Source of the DNA: Nectonema munidae
Lineage: Eukaryota > Nematomorpha > Nectonematoida > Nectonematidae
DNA length: 64,000 nucleotides
NCBI GenBank assembly: GCA_030549495.1
Contig: JAUIRK010001052.1
Span: forward strand, 372,001 to 436,000
Reading direction: 5' to 3'
Shown here: piece by piece, positions 13,115-25,690 of the stretch
Layout: every line of letters starts with the position of its first letter
How positions within the stretch are numbered: position 1 is the stretch's first letter
Notes under the pieces: generated by a model
The model's database searches: none
What the model was told of the DNA's origin: nothing
The model's input: the letters and a program-made list of their open reading frames with translations, nothing else
Position numbers and translations under genes: made by a program

Positions 13115-13160
13115 TTAACCCTATTAGTGCTGGGGGGGGGGGGCGTAAAACGTTGTTTAT
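13115..13160 (+). repeat. solo left tip of the TTAA element family
   Basis: TTAA is followed by CCCTATTAGTGCTGGG (13119-13134), identical to the 16-bp terminal repeat of the element at 47142-50592. A G run and GGCGTAAAACG follow, resembling that element's sub-terminal block. No right tip lies downstream, so this is a truncated or recombined copy. Confidence 0.7.
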
Positions 13161-13726
13161 GACCAGGGCCGTTGCTGAGAATTGTAGAGACCTCGATTAG
13201 ATAACCGATAGCGGGTCCCTACCCTACAAGAGTGAAAATTTATTTCGTGCGGTATGCTCGTTTTTAACTAAGAAATTAAATAAATAAAGATGCATTAATT
13301 CCTTATATATACGATATACGAAAGGTTTGATAGAGAATATATGGACTTTATATTTTTATAACAAAGAAAGGCACCTACAGACATACTGCTTATTGTATAC
13401 AAGTTTTTTTTAGAAAATGACATATTTCGCTTTTTTTATTTACAAAATCTTTTTAAATAGGGCATGATCAACATAGTTTTAACAATTTCATTTTAGCCCT
13501 TAGCACATCTGGTTTTAAGCTTTTTGAGCCGTTTTATTAAATTGGACCTTGTATCTCAAGAGGGCGAGCGCAAGCAGTGAAAGAGTTACAATTTGAAATA
13601 TTTTTTATGTTCTAAGAGCTAACTATAGAAAGTGAAATTGCTCTATAACCATAACTATTTTGAACGTTTTTTGCAAATAAAAGTGCAAAAAATTCTTTAC
13701 TTTCTTAAAAACTTGTGTACAATAAG

Positions 13727-14294
13727 CACCGGGCCCGCGCACTTAGCCCCCCTTCCACCCTTCACCCCCACTCAATTTTCCAAGCCTCTCCACTCAATTT
13801 TTCAAGCTTAAATAAGTTTTAAATGAATTACATCCGATAAAGTGCGCTTGTGAAGAAGTCTTTTCTTTGTACATTGGTAGTTTCAATAAATATGTTATAA
13901 AAATGTCTAGAGTATTTTTTGAGTATCAAGCTGCTCTAACAATAGGAATCAGCACTGCATCCTGTGAGAGAAGTTTTTCGACCCTTAAAAGAGTTTTCGA
14001 ACTATTTCAACGAAAAGTCAAGAAGGCTGAATGTTTGACATGTACATTGCTTTATTACTCTAAAATGATAAATTGTTAATAAAATGTTTTTCTTCTTTCA
14101 CTTTTGTTTTATAATAGTTAATTATACTCCTCAATCCTCATCACCTTACTTTTATGACCTTCTTTAGCTCTTGTTTCCGATGTTGATCGAATTTGCTTCT
14201 AGAAAAGAAAATTTTATAGTGTGTATTTTCATAATGTATAGTTTCAGCCCCTTTGAGCTCCCCCCTTCCAAAATTTTAGTTAACGCGGGCTCTG
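13727..14294 (+). mobile_element. 568-bp hAT deletion derivative
   Basis: The element begins CACCGGGCCCGCG and ends CGCGGGCTCTG, imperfect inverted repeats of hAT type (CA...TG). It is flanked on both sides by AATAAG (13721-13726 and 14295-14300), a 6-bp target duplication. Inside, 13920-14010 on the + strand encodes QAALTIGISTASCERSFSTL, the hAT dimerisation motif. The rest of the transposase is gone, leaving a non-autonomous element that keeps a scrap of the parent's last exon. Confidence 0.75.
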
Positions 14295-14300
14295 AATAAG

Positions 14301-16265
14301 CAGGATGTCTATAAGCGCCTTTCTTTGTTAAAAAATATAAATTAGATTTATATGAAATCTAATATCTTCTTTTGTATTTGATCTATATGCGCGTTTAATG
14401 CATTTTTAATTTATTTTATTTCTTGGCTAAAGACGTGCATACTGTATGGAATATACATAAATTTTGGGTTAGTTGAAAAATCGAATTTCACCAAAGTTAA
14501 TCCGATTTGACCCAAATTAAGAGCGTTTGTCTAAATATGATCCGATTTATGCAGATTTGTTCAAATTAAATGTGATTATTAATTTAAGTCTAATTTATGC
14601 CATTTTCACAAAATTAACAGATTTCCAACATATATAAAAATAACCTCAATAATAACCATTTGTATTTGATCAGAAATTGTATTATACTTTACATGGCTCG
14701 GAATAAAGTCTTTTTATGCGACAACAATTCTCTTATCATTTTTTCATTTGAAATAAAATTTTTGGTTCTTCTGTTACAAATTGATAACTAATGGCTACCA
14801 ATTTCTAAGTCACGAAAATTAAATTGAATAAAAATTCATATGGTTGATGAAATATTGAAGTTAAGAATTTATTTTTTATTTGATAGTTTTTGAAAGGTTA
14901 AAATTTGTCTTATATCAAGTAAATAATCTAAAGAGAACGTATATTTAAATAAATTCAGTTATAATATTAAAATTATTTGAAAAGTTGAAATTAATACCAT
15001 ATAGATCTTTTCAATGGTAGAGGTAGTGACAAATTTAGAGGAAAATTAAATTACTCTCTTTCTTTTTTTACCTTTAAAAATGTATGTTATCAAGTCATTT
15101 ATAGTCAAATTTAGTCAAATCGCTTTTTTCTACGAACTGACAGATGCTCTTGTAGTGTATAGGCTCCTATGGGTTATCTAATTGGGTCACACAATTCTTA
15201 GCCGCTAGAATACAGAAAAGGCGTCAACTAGTAACTGTCACAGATCTTCCCGCGCCCATTTCACAAAATGGCAGACAACCTGCCCTGTTTAGGACCCATT
15301 TCGCTATAAAGCTGTATACGCCACAATATTCCAATATAACAATCATATTGCTTCCGTTAAAAACACGTAAACTTTAATTTCATTTGAATAACCATATAAT
15401 GCGTCTTGACAAAGTGCAAGGGGGCTCGCTCCCTTAATTCCCATTCGGGTGCCAGATATCCCTCATCGATATTTTTAAGTTTTGCAGTAAAAAGGGCTTC
15501 CATTTTAATAACTCAGCGTATTGGCCTGACGAAGCGTTTCCTAAATCTAAGGAGCAAAAGTGTTAAAATGCATTTTAAAAATTGCCATACTAATTCTTGT
15601 TCATTTGCAATGAACGAAAATAGGCGCCTATTTTTTAGCAGATGGCCTATCATTTGGTATTTCTTCTGTCATCCTGGGTCCGATACCATATCGTGACATC
15701 TATATCTCTTCGAATCATGGAAGCGTATTCTTCTCTTGAAAGTAATAGCGATAAGCAAGATTAAAATGGAGCATTTTAAGTAGACAAAACTATACTTGAA
15801 AAAATTTGTATTTATTACTAAAAAGTTTGACATTATTTTTTAGTTGTCGGTATTCCATCCATAGGAAAAATATTATTCGATAGCTTGATATAAGTTTAAA
15901 TATTGGAACAGGCATATCACGTTTGTTCGGCATATTATTTGGATAGCTTTGATTATTATCATTACTCTAATTATAATTAAAACTTAATTCTTTGCAAAGC
16001 TTCAGAAACCATGAAGCACTAATCCTGGTCTTCTTTATCTTATTCTTGCGAATCACTAAATAAAAAAATTTAATTTTAGTAAACCTGAATTTTAATAAAA
16101 GACAAACTCTTTGCTTTAGATATAGATTGAAGGTGATATTTAAAATTAAAAATAAATTGTGTAAAGTATGCAATTTTAATTAATAAAAATTATCGGATCA
16201 CTAAAAATAGTTCTTAGACGACCTTTTTTTTGTTGCCGTGTTTATCATAATCGTATAATGTTTAG
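14301..16265. other. AT-rich stretch, no recognised gene
   Basis: No supported gene. A less AT-rich patch at about 15150-15700 contains a 96-codon open frame on the + strand with no recognisable domain; I do not call it a gene. Confidence 0.4.
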
Positions 16266-16583
16266 GACACTGCATCAACAAAAGTAGATCACCTTTTCCA
16301 AAACTACACACTTTCAATCAAGCAAGAGTTTATGCCTTCCAAGCTCATTGTTCTGAGAGAAAGCGGACGCATTTATCACCCCTCCACTCTAAGAAATACC
16401 TCCTCTTTTGCTGGCCTCATTAAATCCTCGCTGGCTATCACACTCGCGGAAAACTTTGCTTTTGAAAACATCAACTCTCCAGACTTACCAACGCATTTTA
16501 CCTGGAAAAATGTCAAACATGTTTTGGATTACACCATTTTAGATGCTGTGAAGTGGATACAAACACTAACTAGAAATGTTTAG
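16266..16583 (+). CDS. unrecognised open frame, possible exon or element remnant
   Basis: An open frame of 105 codons runs from just after a TTTAG (16261-16265), which could be a splice acceptor, to a TAG stop. The first Met is at 16332. The protein has mixed composition (SGRIYHPSTLRN, THFTWKNVKHVLDY) without low-complexity bias, unlike chance frames in the surrounding AT-rich DNA. I recognise no domain. It could be an internal exon of an undetected gene or the edge of a transposon protein. No partner exon was found nearby. Confidence 0.25.
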   Translation, partial: DTASTKVDHLFQNYTLSIKQEFMPSKLIVLRESGRIYHPSTLRNTSSFAGLIKSSLAITLAENFAFENINSPDLPTHFTWKNVKHVLDYTILDAVKWIQTLTRNV

Positions 16584-17710
16584 ATAGCATTAATCAACAC
16601 TTACCAATGATTTTTTAACAAATTTATCCAAGCATACAATTGATAAAAGCAAAGTACTTTAGACCAGAGTATGCATATAAGGTTGCCTTATTTCTGAACA
16701 CCACGTATTCAATTTACTTCCTTCCCTTATAAATTTATAAAAGCCTCTTGGTCGTCAGTTATTCAGTGTTTTTTATATTTAGGAAGTGAGGTAGAAGAGT
16801 ATAGTAATTTAACTTATTGCAAAAGGCAACCATTTCAACGTATACATAATTAAAATATATTTATAAAATATATGCCAATTATATCCGAATATGCAGACAC
16901 AAAAAGGGTACAAACCAAATAATTGACGAATAAATTGTTTGCTTGATTGTCTCCACGTCAAAAAAATTTCGCAAAAACTTTAAGTTTTAGATAAAATGCA
17001 GCTAATTTAATTAATCATTTTAGTTTTATTATCTCACATTTGATAATTTTTTTACCCGTTTGAATTCTTCTAAATGCACATTTATTTTTGTCTCTTCAGT
17101 ATTTTAAACTATGGTGTGATGATCAAATCTTTAAAGCGCTACATTCTGATTTACACATTTGGAAATGGGAAAACAGAATTCTTCCACCACAAATTCACTG
17201 CTTGATTTTTTGAGTGGGGTTAGTAATGAGAGTAGAAACTAAAATTGCTTAATTAAATTCATTTTACAAAAATGTCCAACATTTTATTCTTCAAGTGAGT
17301 GAAATTTTATTATCATTTTAAAGTACACACGTTTTCGCGCAGAAGTTTTTGTCTCCATTTTTTCAACTTTTTGTTAAAATTTTAAAAGTTTTTTCTTTCA
17401 ATAAAGCTAAAAATTCAACGTGAATATTTTTACATTATTATTTTTTAGATCAGTGGTTCCCAAAGTGGGAAGTTAATTTCTCTAATGAGATGAAATGATT
17501 GTACGATTGAATTTGAAAATTTTGGGCGTGTTAAAATGAATTAAACTTTTTCACAATTTTATTTGTTTCCTTACTATTGAAACAGAAAGATGTTGATAAA
17601 TATTATTGAAAGTAATTATGCGTTTGTCCACAATCTGGTAGCTATTAATCAAGCATTTCAACTATAATCAAATAAGAATATTTAATATAAGACACTTTCA
17701 TTATTTTCAA
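16584..17710. other. AT-rich stretch with an orphan hAT tip
   Basis: No gene. CAGTGGTTCCCAAAGTGGG at 17451-17469 is a classic hAT (Charlie-like) terminal sequence; its partner was not found. Confidence 0.45.
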
Positions 17711-17719
17711 AGTTATACG

Positions 17720-19240
17720 TATCCCAACCAGGGTCTGCAATTTTAGTCAACCTAGAAAAACTCACCTGAGTTCTTGGGATAAAACCTAGCAAAATATGAA
17801 GAAGGTCACGCACCTTCCCCGAGAAGGAAAATCCCTATCGGCAATACCGTTGAAATCCAACTTCTCAATATAGGTCTACTTGGAACCCACTGCTTAATCC
17901 ACTGAAATTGTCAAGTAAAGCGCATCCAGCTCGTAAGTATGAACTGCCGCTCTCACTAGATTCAATTAGCCCCGACCGCGACTCGTATAGGTTCTCAATT
18001 TTTTTTCCTTCTAATCTGACTTACACCACGATCTCCTTGAACTGGGATGACTTAGAGCCTCCAAACCTTCATAGACGGGTGAGTCCCACTACCAGCGTCT
18101 TGAGGAATTAGGACGACTTAAAGTCGCTCTCTCCGACGCAATGACATTATCCCGAAGTAGTTTTACCGATTCCTACACTTAGGATTCAGATACATAGTTG
18201 TTAACAGTACAAAACCCTTGTCCACGCTTGATTGGCTCATCGACCATGTTTTTCCAGAGTTTCCCATCCTAATGGCGGTAGAGGAGCTCCCTGAACAAAA
18301 GATTTACAAATCATAGTAGAATGGAGAAATGACATAAGCTCTTATTTTCCTTACTTTAGGCCAACCCTGATTGCGCAGTGGAAGTGTTCGGGGAATGGGA
18401 AAGACGCACAAGCCCCCTTCCCATCGCGATGTAAGAGATAGGAATCTGATGCTCCGAGGACATTCATTCGCCGCAGAGATAATAACCTTACTTTTGACGT
18501 CGACCTGGTTACGAATAGGCTAGTGTCAATCATTCTGCCTAGTAACGTAACTGACATGCTTACACCACCTTATGATGCAACTTTCAATGTCACTTTCCCG
18601 ACATGGAGCATATCCGAAATCGCTAATTTTTTTCCAAGCAGAACGGAAAGGCCCAACTTGTAGATTACTTTACCCTTATCTCCCAACTCTGTAGGAACCA
18701 AAAATCATCCTTCGAACCGCACACAAAATAAGATACTCAATTAGCTATTATTCATGGCCATGGTGGCTGGACTTTATGCGTTTTACAGCATAAAATTGCA
18801 TCAGATTGGAATAAGATTCTCTGTATCAACAACGAATTAGGTCCCTTGGGTTTTAGGAGACTTTACATGGAAGCCAATTACTCCTCCACTAAGCTCTGAA
18901 AGGTCATTACCACCTTCAGAAGTCTTTTTATTAATTGTCAGAATTTATTTCAAAATCTTAGTTTACTTGGACAACTATTTAATCCTGACTAAATCCAACA
19001 CATTATTCGAGAACGTGTCCAGAGATGTATTATCCTGTTTAGAGATCAACTGTGAGTGTTTCAATTAATAAAAACAAATCCCTCTTGCACCCGTGTAGGA
19101 AATCAAATACCTGGGGTTTCAAATGGAGTTAGGAAAGAACCTTGTAGGAATTCTTCAGGATATAACCTTGTTTTTTGAGGAGGGCATGCTACTACTGGAT
19201 GTCAAGTATTAACATTCACCTAAGAGTTTTCCAGATACTC
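17720..19240 (+). mobile_element. DIRS-like (tyrosine-recombinase) retroelement fossil
   Basis: This stretch is clearly richer in G+C than its surroundings. On the + strand at about 18950-19130 it carries reverse-transcriptase-like motifs (a VYLD catalytic-box neighbourhood, then a KYLGF block) in the spacing seen in DIRS/Ngaro-type elements. Terminal repeats and a recombinase were not identified. It is an old fossil with many breaks. The family assignment rests on RT motifs only; another LTR-related family cannot be excluded. Confidence 0.45.
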
Positions 19241-19795
19241 TACGAAGTAGTCATTTATTAAATTCCAATGGTTGCAGTCAGACAAAAAATCGTGAAATTC
19301 CTTTTAGTCAGGAAATACCATCCTCAGAATGGTTTCACCCATATTTTTCTTTTCTGGAAATTCGCTATCGATCATCTTGGAAGATTTAATCCGGTTTTTT
19401 GGCGTTTCAATTTCAAGATGTTTCTTGTATTCATGGCATTCTATTTTCAGATTTATTTCTAAAAACGATGAAGAACAATTCTGCTAAAGGGTGACTTCAT
19501 GCAGATAAAATATCGGTTAATAACGCCTTAATGCCAAAAGGGTTTTTCAATTCGTCATTTAAATTAATGTCAATTAAGACACCGGTGTGTCCCAAGAAAG
19601 AAAATCGTCTTCTTTAGATAAATAAAATTCCATTGAAAAAGAAATCAGACGAATAGTATTCAAATTTTTAGTCCCTAAAGGGAATTTCTATTTTAAGCCC
19701 ATATTAAATACTTAAAATTATTTTTCAATTTTAAATAGTTTATGATAATATTTAAAGGTACCTGGGTGTGTTTTCATTGACAAGGACAAAATTCG
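19241..19795. other. AT-rich stretch, no gene
   Basis: Nothing recognised beyond short chance open frames. Confidence 0.4.
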
Positions 19796-19920
19796 ATTGA
19801 CAAAATTGACTCGTGTGCCGCTTATGTCAAACTATGAACAAATTGGTATCGATGAGGAATCGAAACGAGAGCCTTCCGTGTTGAGTCCATCATCTCAACC
19901 AACATGCCATGCCAAAGGGG
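19796..19920 (-). repeat. tRNA-derived SINE copy
   Basis: On the minus strand the segment reads a tRNA-like head with GTTGGTTGAGATGATGG (A-box region), B box TTTCGATTCC, then CATAGTTTGACATAAGCGGC. The last block matches CATAGTTCGATACAAGCGGC in the two + strand copies at 25.4 and 26.6 kb, so all three belong to one SINE family. Confidence 0.65.
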
Positions 19921-21457
19921 ATTTTATTAAGCTATTTTTTTTATAATGAGGAAAAGATTAACTACTTTCTATTCAAAGATATAAAAAACAAAATATATCT
20001 TTAAATCGAACAAGTATTTATCAAATACTTGTTTTCGAGTATCAAATAAAAACAAAAATACCAGCGCTACCAAATCCACAAATACTTTTTTCAAAAAGAT
20101 GCTCATAATCATGTTATAGCTTAGCGTATCAAATTTGCATATAAATATATTCTTATAGCTCAGCTTCACTGATAAACTGAAATATCGCAGAGTGAATTTT
20201 GAACTGCTTTTATTGACATCCTCTCGTGTGATTGGTCATAGTCTTGTATCAATTTATCATTACATTTTACACAATACAATTACAAATAGTACAAATAAGC
20301 CGCCAAACTTAGGATTTAAAAATACAAATGCAGTTGCATCAAATTTGTATTTAATTTCAAATACAAAGATCCAACACTGTTAACGTGTGTACTACACATC
20401 TTTTTTCAGGATTCACTTTTCAAAAATTGTATTCATATGCAAGCCTAAGAAAGAAGTTTGAATTAACGATTTTGATGAATAATTAATGAAATAATCCATC
20501 ATCAATAATCAAGACACACTTTTAAATAGAAAGAAAAGTGTGCCACGCTCAGTCTCTCGGTGCCTTTCACTAATTTCATGCTTGCAAAAGAACTACTCGC
20601 TGACTTCAATGTCATGAGACTACTGTCTATCTTCAGTTTGGAGATGTAACTAACTTATGGGAAGGATTGGGAGTGCTCTATACAGCACAAACAATTCTCT
20701 GCTTTCATCGATGATGAGTATGATTTAAACGCTGCTTGCGATCAATATTTTTCAAAAACATGCTATATCTCAATAGGCGTCTATTATTAAATATTACTGT
20801 TATTATCATTATATTTTCTACCTTTCTCCTCACCTTACTACTCATTGATTTACTCTTTAAACAAATTTATCGACTTTCTGTACGATTCATTATTTCTAAA
20901 ATGTCTATACTACCAACTAAAATTTGTTAACTCTTTTTTCAATATTCCTTTCTCCTCTGTTCAATGGGTTGTAAAAGTTCGAAAGACAAGTCCAACGAGC
21001 GTAATTTTTCATTAATTCTACACCCAAATGACTGTTGATCACATCTATAAGTTTTCAGCAATAGTGTGCACAACAAATACTGTCTTAATCTTTTAGACTA
21101 GGCCAATTTTTCTACATGTATGCCCATTTTATTTGTACAAATCCAAGTATTAACTTTCCGATTACGGACATATGGCAATTTTCTCCACGATGAAATTCAA
21201 ATGGACATTATAAAAAAATTTTCCATTATGAAAATTTTTTGAGTACAATGTAAATTTGTATTTAAATTAATGTATTTCAAAAGTCCTATTTTTAGTTATG
21301 ACATCGAAATTTTCAAATTATTTTCAAAAATAAAATAATAGATGCCGTTAAATTTATAAAGCATACATGTTAAATACCATTCACTTACATAAGAAAATGA
21401 ACAAGCACAAGTATCAAATCCAAAGAAAAGATTTAGCACATTGACATAGAAAATAAA
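19921..21457. other. AT-rich stretch, no gene
   Basis: No supported gene or repeat boundary seen. Confidence 0.4.
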
Positions 21458-22787
21458 TCATAAGCAATGATTACAAGCAAAATTTGAGTGTGGTTTACAA
21501 ATGAATTTTGAACAATTTTTAAATTTTCTTCTGGATTGAACCTTTTTAGGTAGACAATTAAAACAAAATCCTCTTTGACCAGATGATGAAAGAACTACAA
21601 CAGGATTGAATCCAAAAAAAGTGAGAATTGACTTTGATTTCAAGTTAATTTAAGGCGATGAAGCTCTCACCTTCATTGATTCTTCACTCAAACACATAAC
21701 TACTTTTTTCAGAAAGAGCTTTCTTCCGTTATTCATTTTAGAAGGATACTCTTCTGGAGAATTATATTTAGAAATTATGTATGAGTTTACACAAGTCATA
21801 TCAAGGTAGTTCGAAAAAGCGGCAACAGTCCATCTCCTGCATGCTTTATAAGACCTGAACTGTTTCACCATTCCATTCCCAACATCTACACCACTTTTAT
21901 ATTTGTTATACTCTAACAAAGAATCAGGTTTGCAATCTTTATTTGAAATTACGACTTACTTTCTTTGTTGTGAAGACAGAATATACACCACCTTGAAATT
22001 ACGTTTAGCGTGTTTCTTGGGTATATATGCTGAGAGTGAGGCTTCTTTGCAATATATGGTGCGCGGTTCACATTCATTCAACTTTAGTATTTTCATGTAT
22101 GAAGGATGTAGAACTTTTGGAACAAATTTTCTTGTGTACATCACAGTCCGACATACTGTATAGTCTCTAGCTAACGCCCATTTAGCGATTTCTAAAGAGG
22201 TAAAAATCTGTCCATGAATATCCCACATCCTCTGGGAAGGTTAGTGTCATTGATAAGTCTTTTCAAAATTTGAAGAGAAAAAAAGTAACTTTTATCAGAC
22301 AAACCCGAGATTTAAGGTTTTAAAAAATAAAAACTTTCTGAATCACAAAGATGGTAAAACTTTAAACCATAATGCCCTGGTTTTTTAGGGTCATACACTT
22401 TTCGGTTGCATCTACCTCTGAAGCTCATCAACTGTGACAGATACATTGGGTGTCCGTCCAATAAAGAGAAAATTCTTCATAAAAATGGTCGTGGAGCGTT
22501 CGAATCGCTGAAATTTTATCATCAGGATTTCTCTGACGTTTATCATCCAAGCATATAAAAACTTGAATTAAAATAAACATATCCCTCGCCAGAGCTGCTT
22601 TCAAAAAAGCACTCCCCAGAGAATCACTAAACAAGTCGGTAACTTTAATTCTTTGGTCCATACATTGACCAATTTGAAGTAAACATCCAAAATAGGACAA
22701 TAGATGGTAAATTTCAAACTTTTCAAAACAATATTTCAAATGAAAATGTGTTGGGAACTCTTTTCTAAATTTAGAAAAATCATTCAA
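21458..22787 (-). mobile_element. piggyBac transposase relic
   Basis: Minus-strand remnants follow the order of the piggyBac DDE_Tnp_1_7 fold. 22787-22440: LLSYFGCLLQIG, FICLDDKRQRNPDDKISAI ('lrFdD...R...DKl..ir'), then the TVDEL active-site Asp in one frame. About 22435-22200: SFRGRCNRKVYDPKKPGHYG ('fRGRc.fk.Ym..KP.kyGik'). 21919-21650: YNKYKSGVDVGNGMVKQF ('YN..K.GVD..Dqm'), RRWTVAAFSNYLDM. 21643-21458: the C-terminal Cys/His-rich domain (CFNCLPKK...CSKFICKPH...CNHC). The N-terminal region is missing and pieces lie in several frames. TTAA-flanked terminal repeats were not found at its ends. Confidence 0.88.
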
Positions 22788-24130
22788 TTAGTTTTTTTAT
22801 ATTAAAATGCTATACTCTGGTAATTAAGTACTTGATTTCAAAGTGTTACACTACAAATATGTAATTTGTTAAGGTGCATTTTATGATATCTTTAATAAAA
22901 ATTATGCTTGTAATTGTGTGCGTGCCCTACTGTTCTATTGAGGTTGTGGGGAATATAGGAGTGTGGCGTTCACATAGGTAGGCATATGCTTCTTATGCAT
23001 AGGCGTAGATAGGCTCGCTCACCCGAGGAAATTAAATTTAATACTTCAAATCTCCAATTACATCATCTCCCCTAGGTAAAAATAAATAATTGTTAAAAGC
23101 GGCACATCTGGCAACCCTACACTCATTGAAAAAGGAATAAATACTTCTCCCCGCAACACTTTTCACCTTAAAAATAGCCGTTGTATGGCTAACTTCTTTT
23201 TAAATCAAAATTTTATTTTTTGCCACATAGGAAGAACTTTGTAGTCAAAACTCAATAAACAGTTTGATTTATTGTGACGAATTTTGAAAACTAGTCGTGT
23301 TCTGATCCTTTTCAAGGAGTTTTTATGAATTATCTTAAAGCAGACTATTGTTATTTTATGGAAACCGGATATTCGATTCCGCCTGAAAGATTGAACACTT
23401 CGTCATATTATAATCAAAAAATAATGGTGCTATTTTTTCTTTCCCAGCACTTCGCCAAAAATGGGCAAATGATTTATTTATATCATGAAATAAAAAGAGC
23501 ACAAAATATTTAGACATAGAAGAGTTCATAAATGTTTTTGCTTAAAACCACAAAAATTAAAAAATTATTTATTCACAACCTCAAAACATTTGAATAAATA
23601 TTCAGTTAATGCGATGTAGTCATTTTACCAACAATATAGAAAAACACATAAACCCTGCCTATGATTAATCTTAATTTGATGTTGGTTCATTTTTCTCATT
23701 CTCTGTTTTGCATCTGAAAGGAGAATGGACAAACTGGGATATCACCATCGTTCCAACTAGATTAGCCAAATCGATACATCAGGTTTCAAGCGTTGATTTT
23801 TCTGTCTGAAGGAACAATTACCAAAAAAATTTTCGAATCAAATTGACATGATATTATCAGCTATTTTTAATCTGAAAAGTTATCCTACATAATATCGTAC
23901 AACCTGTCAGTTTCTGATGGATGCAGAATCTCATCTTTCTTCCCTTTTCCTATTCGTGTGTGCTGCATGAAAAACAATATTATATATATATATATCATCT
24001 TGGCCGAAATTTAATCTTATCTTATAAGTATATGGGAAATGAGTACTTTTCCATTTTGGTTCTCATATTTTTTAAGTGGGGCATTCCCTCCCTTGCCTCC
24101 ATCCACCCCACGCCTATAATATATACCAAT
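22788..24130. other. AT-rich stretch, no gene
   Basis: No supported gene. An ATATAT run lies at 23980-23994, and CCCACGCCTATAATA at about 24108-24122 repeats a word from 11.87 kb. Confidence 0.4.
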
Positions 24131-24985
24131 TTTACTTCTAAATTGTTTTTTTTAGTTGAAACGGTCTTTTTTCGATTTTAATTTGTCTTTTTTTAGTTGA
24201 AACTGTCTTTTTTTCAATTCTAATTTGTCTTCTTAAAGTTTTAATTGTCATTTTCAATTCAAATTTGTCTTTATAAAGTTCTAAATGGGATTTTTTCAAT
24301 TCTAATTTGTCTTTTTTCAATTCTAATTTTCTTTTTTAAGTCCTAATTTGTCTTTTTTCAATTCAAATTTGTCTTTTTAAAGTTTTAATTGTCATTTAAA
24401 ATTCTAATTTGTCTTTTTAAAGTTCTAAATGGTCTTTTTTCAATTCTAATTTGTTTTTTTTCAATTCTAATTTGTCTTTTTTAAGTCCTAAGTTGTCTTT
24501 TTTCAATTCTAATTTGTCGTTTTAAAGTTTTAATTGTCTTTTAAAATTTCTAAATTGTCTTTTTTCAATTCTAATTTGTCTTTTTAAAGTTCTAAATTGT
24601 CTTTTTTCCATTCTAATTTGTCTTTTTTTAGTTGAAACTTTCTTTTTTCAATTCTAATTTGTCTTTTTTAAGTCGTAATTTGTCTTTTTTCAAATCTAAT
24701 TTGTCTTTTTAAAGTTTTAATTGTCTTTTTTCAATTCGAATTTGTCTTTTTTAAGTCCTAATTTGTTTTTTTTCAATTCTAATTTGTCTTTTTAAAGTTT
24801 TAATTGTCTTTTTCAATTCTAATTTGTCTTTTTAAGGTTCTAAATGGTCTTTTTTCAATTCTAATTTGTCTTTTTTAAGTCCTAATTTGTCTTTTTTCAA
24901 TTTTTTTTTGTATTTTAAAAAGAGGGTTTAGAATTTAAAAAAGATATTTTAGAACTTAAAAAAGAAAATTTAAAAGTAAAAATGT
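24131..24985. repeat. minisatellite, ~21-bp monomers in alternating variants
   Basis: About 38 head-to-tail monomers of 20-21 bp occur in at least three interspersed variants: TTTTTTCAATTCTAATTTGTC, TTTTTAAAGTTCTAAATTGTC and TTTTTTAAGTCCTAATTTGTC. The variants alternate, giving a partial higher-order period of about 42 bp. The last 70 bases switch to the complementary orientation (TAGAACTTAAAAAAGAAAA), so the array ends in a fold-back. Any open frame here is an artefact of the repeat. A two- to three-monomer relative lies at 60657-60765. Confidence 0.9.
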
Positions 24986-25384
24986 TATATATATATGTGT
25001 CAATAGCATTACATAACTTTCAAAATTTAAGACCATAAATCATTTTATGTAGCCCCCTCTTTGATTAGTTTCCATCGTCAGTGATTAGTTTCCCTATAGA
25101 TGGAAATGTTGAAAAAGAGCGTGTCGTCTCTAAAGAAACCTGCCTAAATGAAATTTTACTTCTCAAGGTGTTATGAGGTTTATCAAATTTTTAAAATACT
25201 AGTGACGATCTATTTTGCGAGTTTAAATCTTCAAAAATGAAGTTAAAGTTCTATAATTTTTCATCAAAAGATAAATTTCTCTTAAAAATACATTCGTTAG
25301 CAATTATTGATACTTCGATGATAATGAAAATATGTTTTACCCAATATTATAAATGATGTTATAAACTTCTCTATTTTTGGGGGC

Positions 25385-25690
25385 GTGAGTAGGGTTGGTT
25401 AGATGCTGGATTCGATAACTCAAGGTCTTGGGTTCGATCCCGCATCAAGGCTGCTTTCCTCATAGTTCGATACAAGCGGCGCAATTGTGCCTTCTCGATG
25501 AAAACACCATATGGTACCTTTACTTTCATAAACAAAGTGTTATTGACAGAGCGATAGTAATTAAAACTTTTTTATTTACATCATGGCCGAGAGACTTCAA
25601 CACATGCTGCATAAATAAGGTGCAAAGCTACACAATTGCTTATACGCTAGATTACGGTGGCGATCGCGAAATTCCCTTTTTTTCGGACTG
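25385..25690 (+). repeat. tRNA-derived SINE copy
   Basis: Head GGTTGGTTAGATGCTGG (A-box region, about 25393) and a perfect B box GGTTCGATCCC (about 25431-25441), then CATAGTTCGATACAAGCGGC. The head is near-identical to the copy at 26577. The 3' boundary is uncertain; similarity to the other copies ends after about 25480. Confidence 0.7.

Noticed and set aside
24138-24320. 60-codon Lys-rich minus-strand frame
   Set aside because: Translation of the 21-bp minisatellite; periodic and not a gene.
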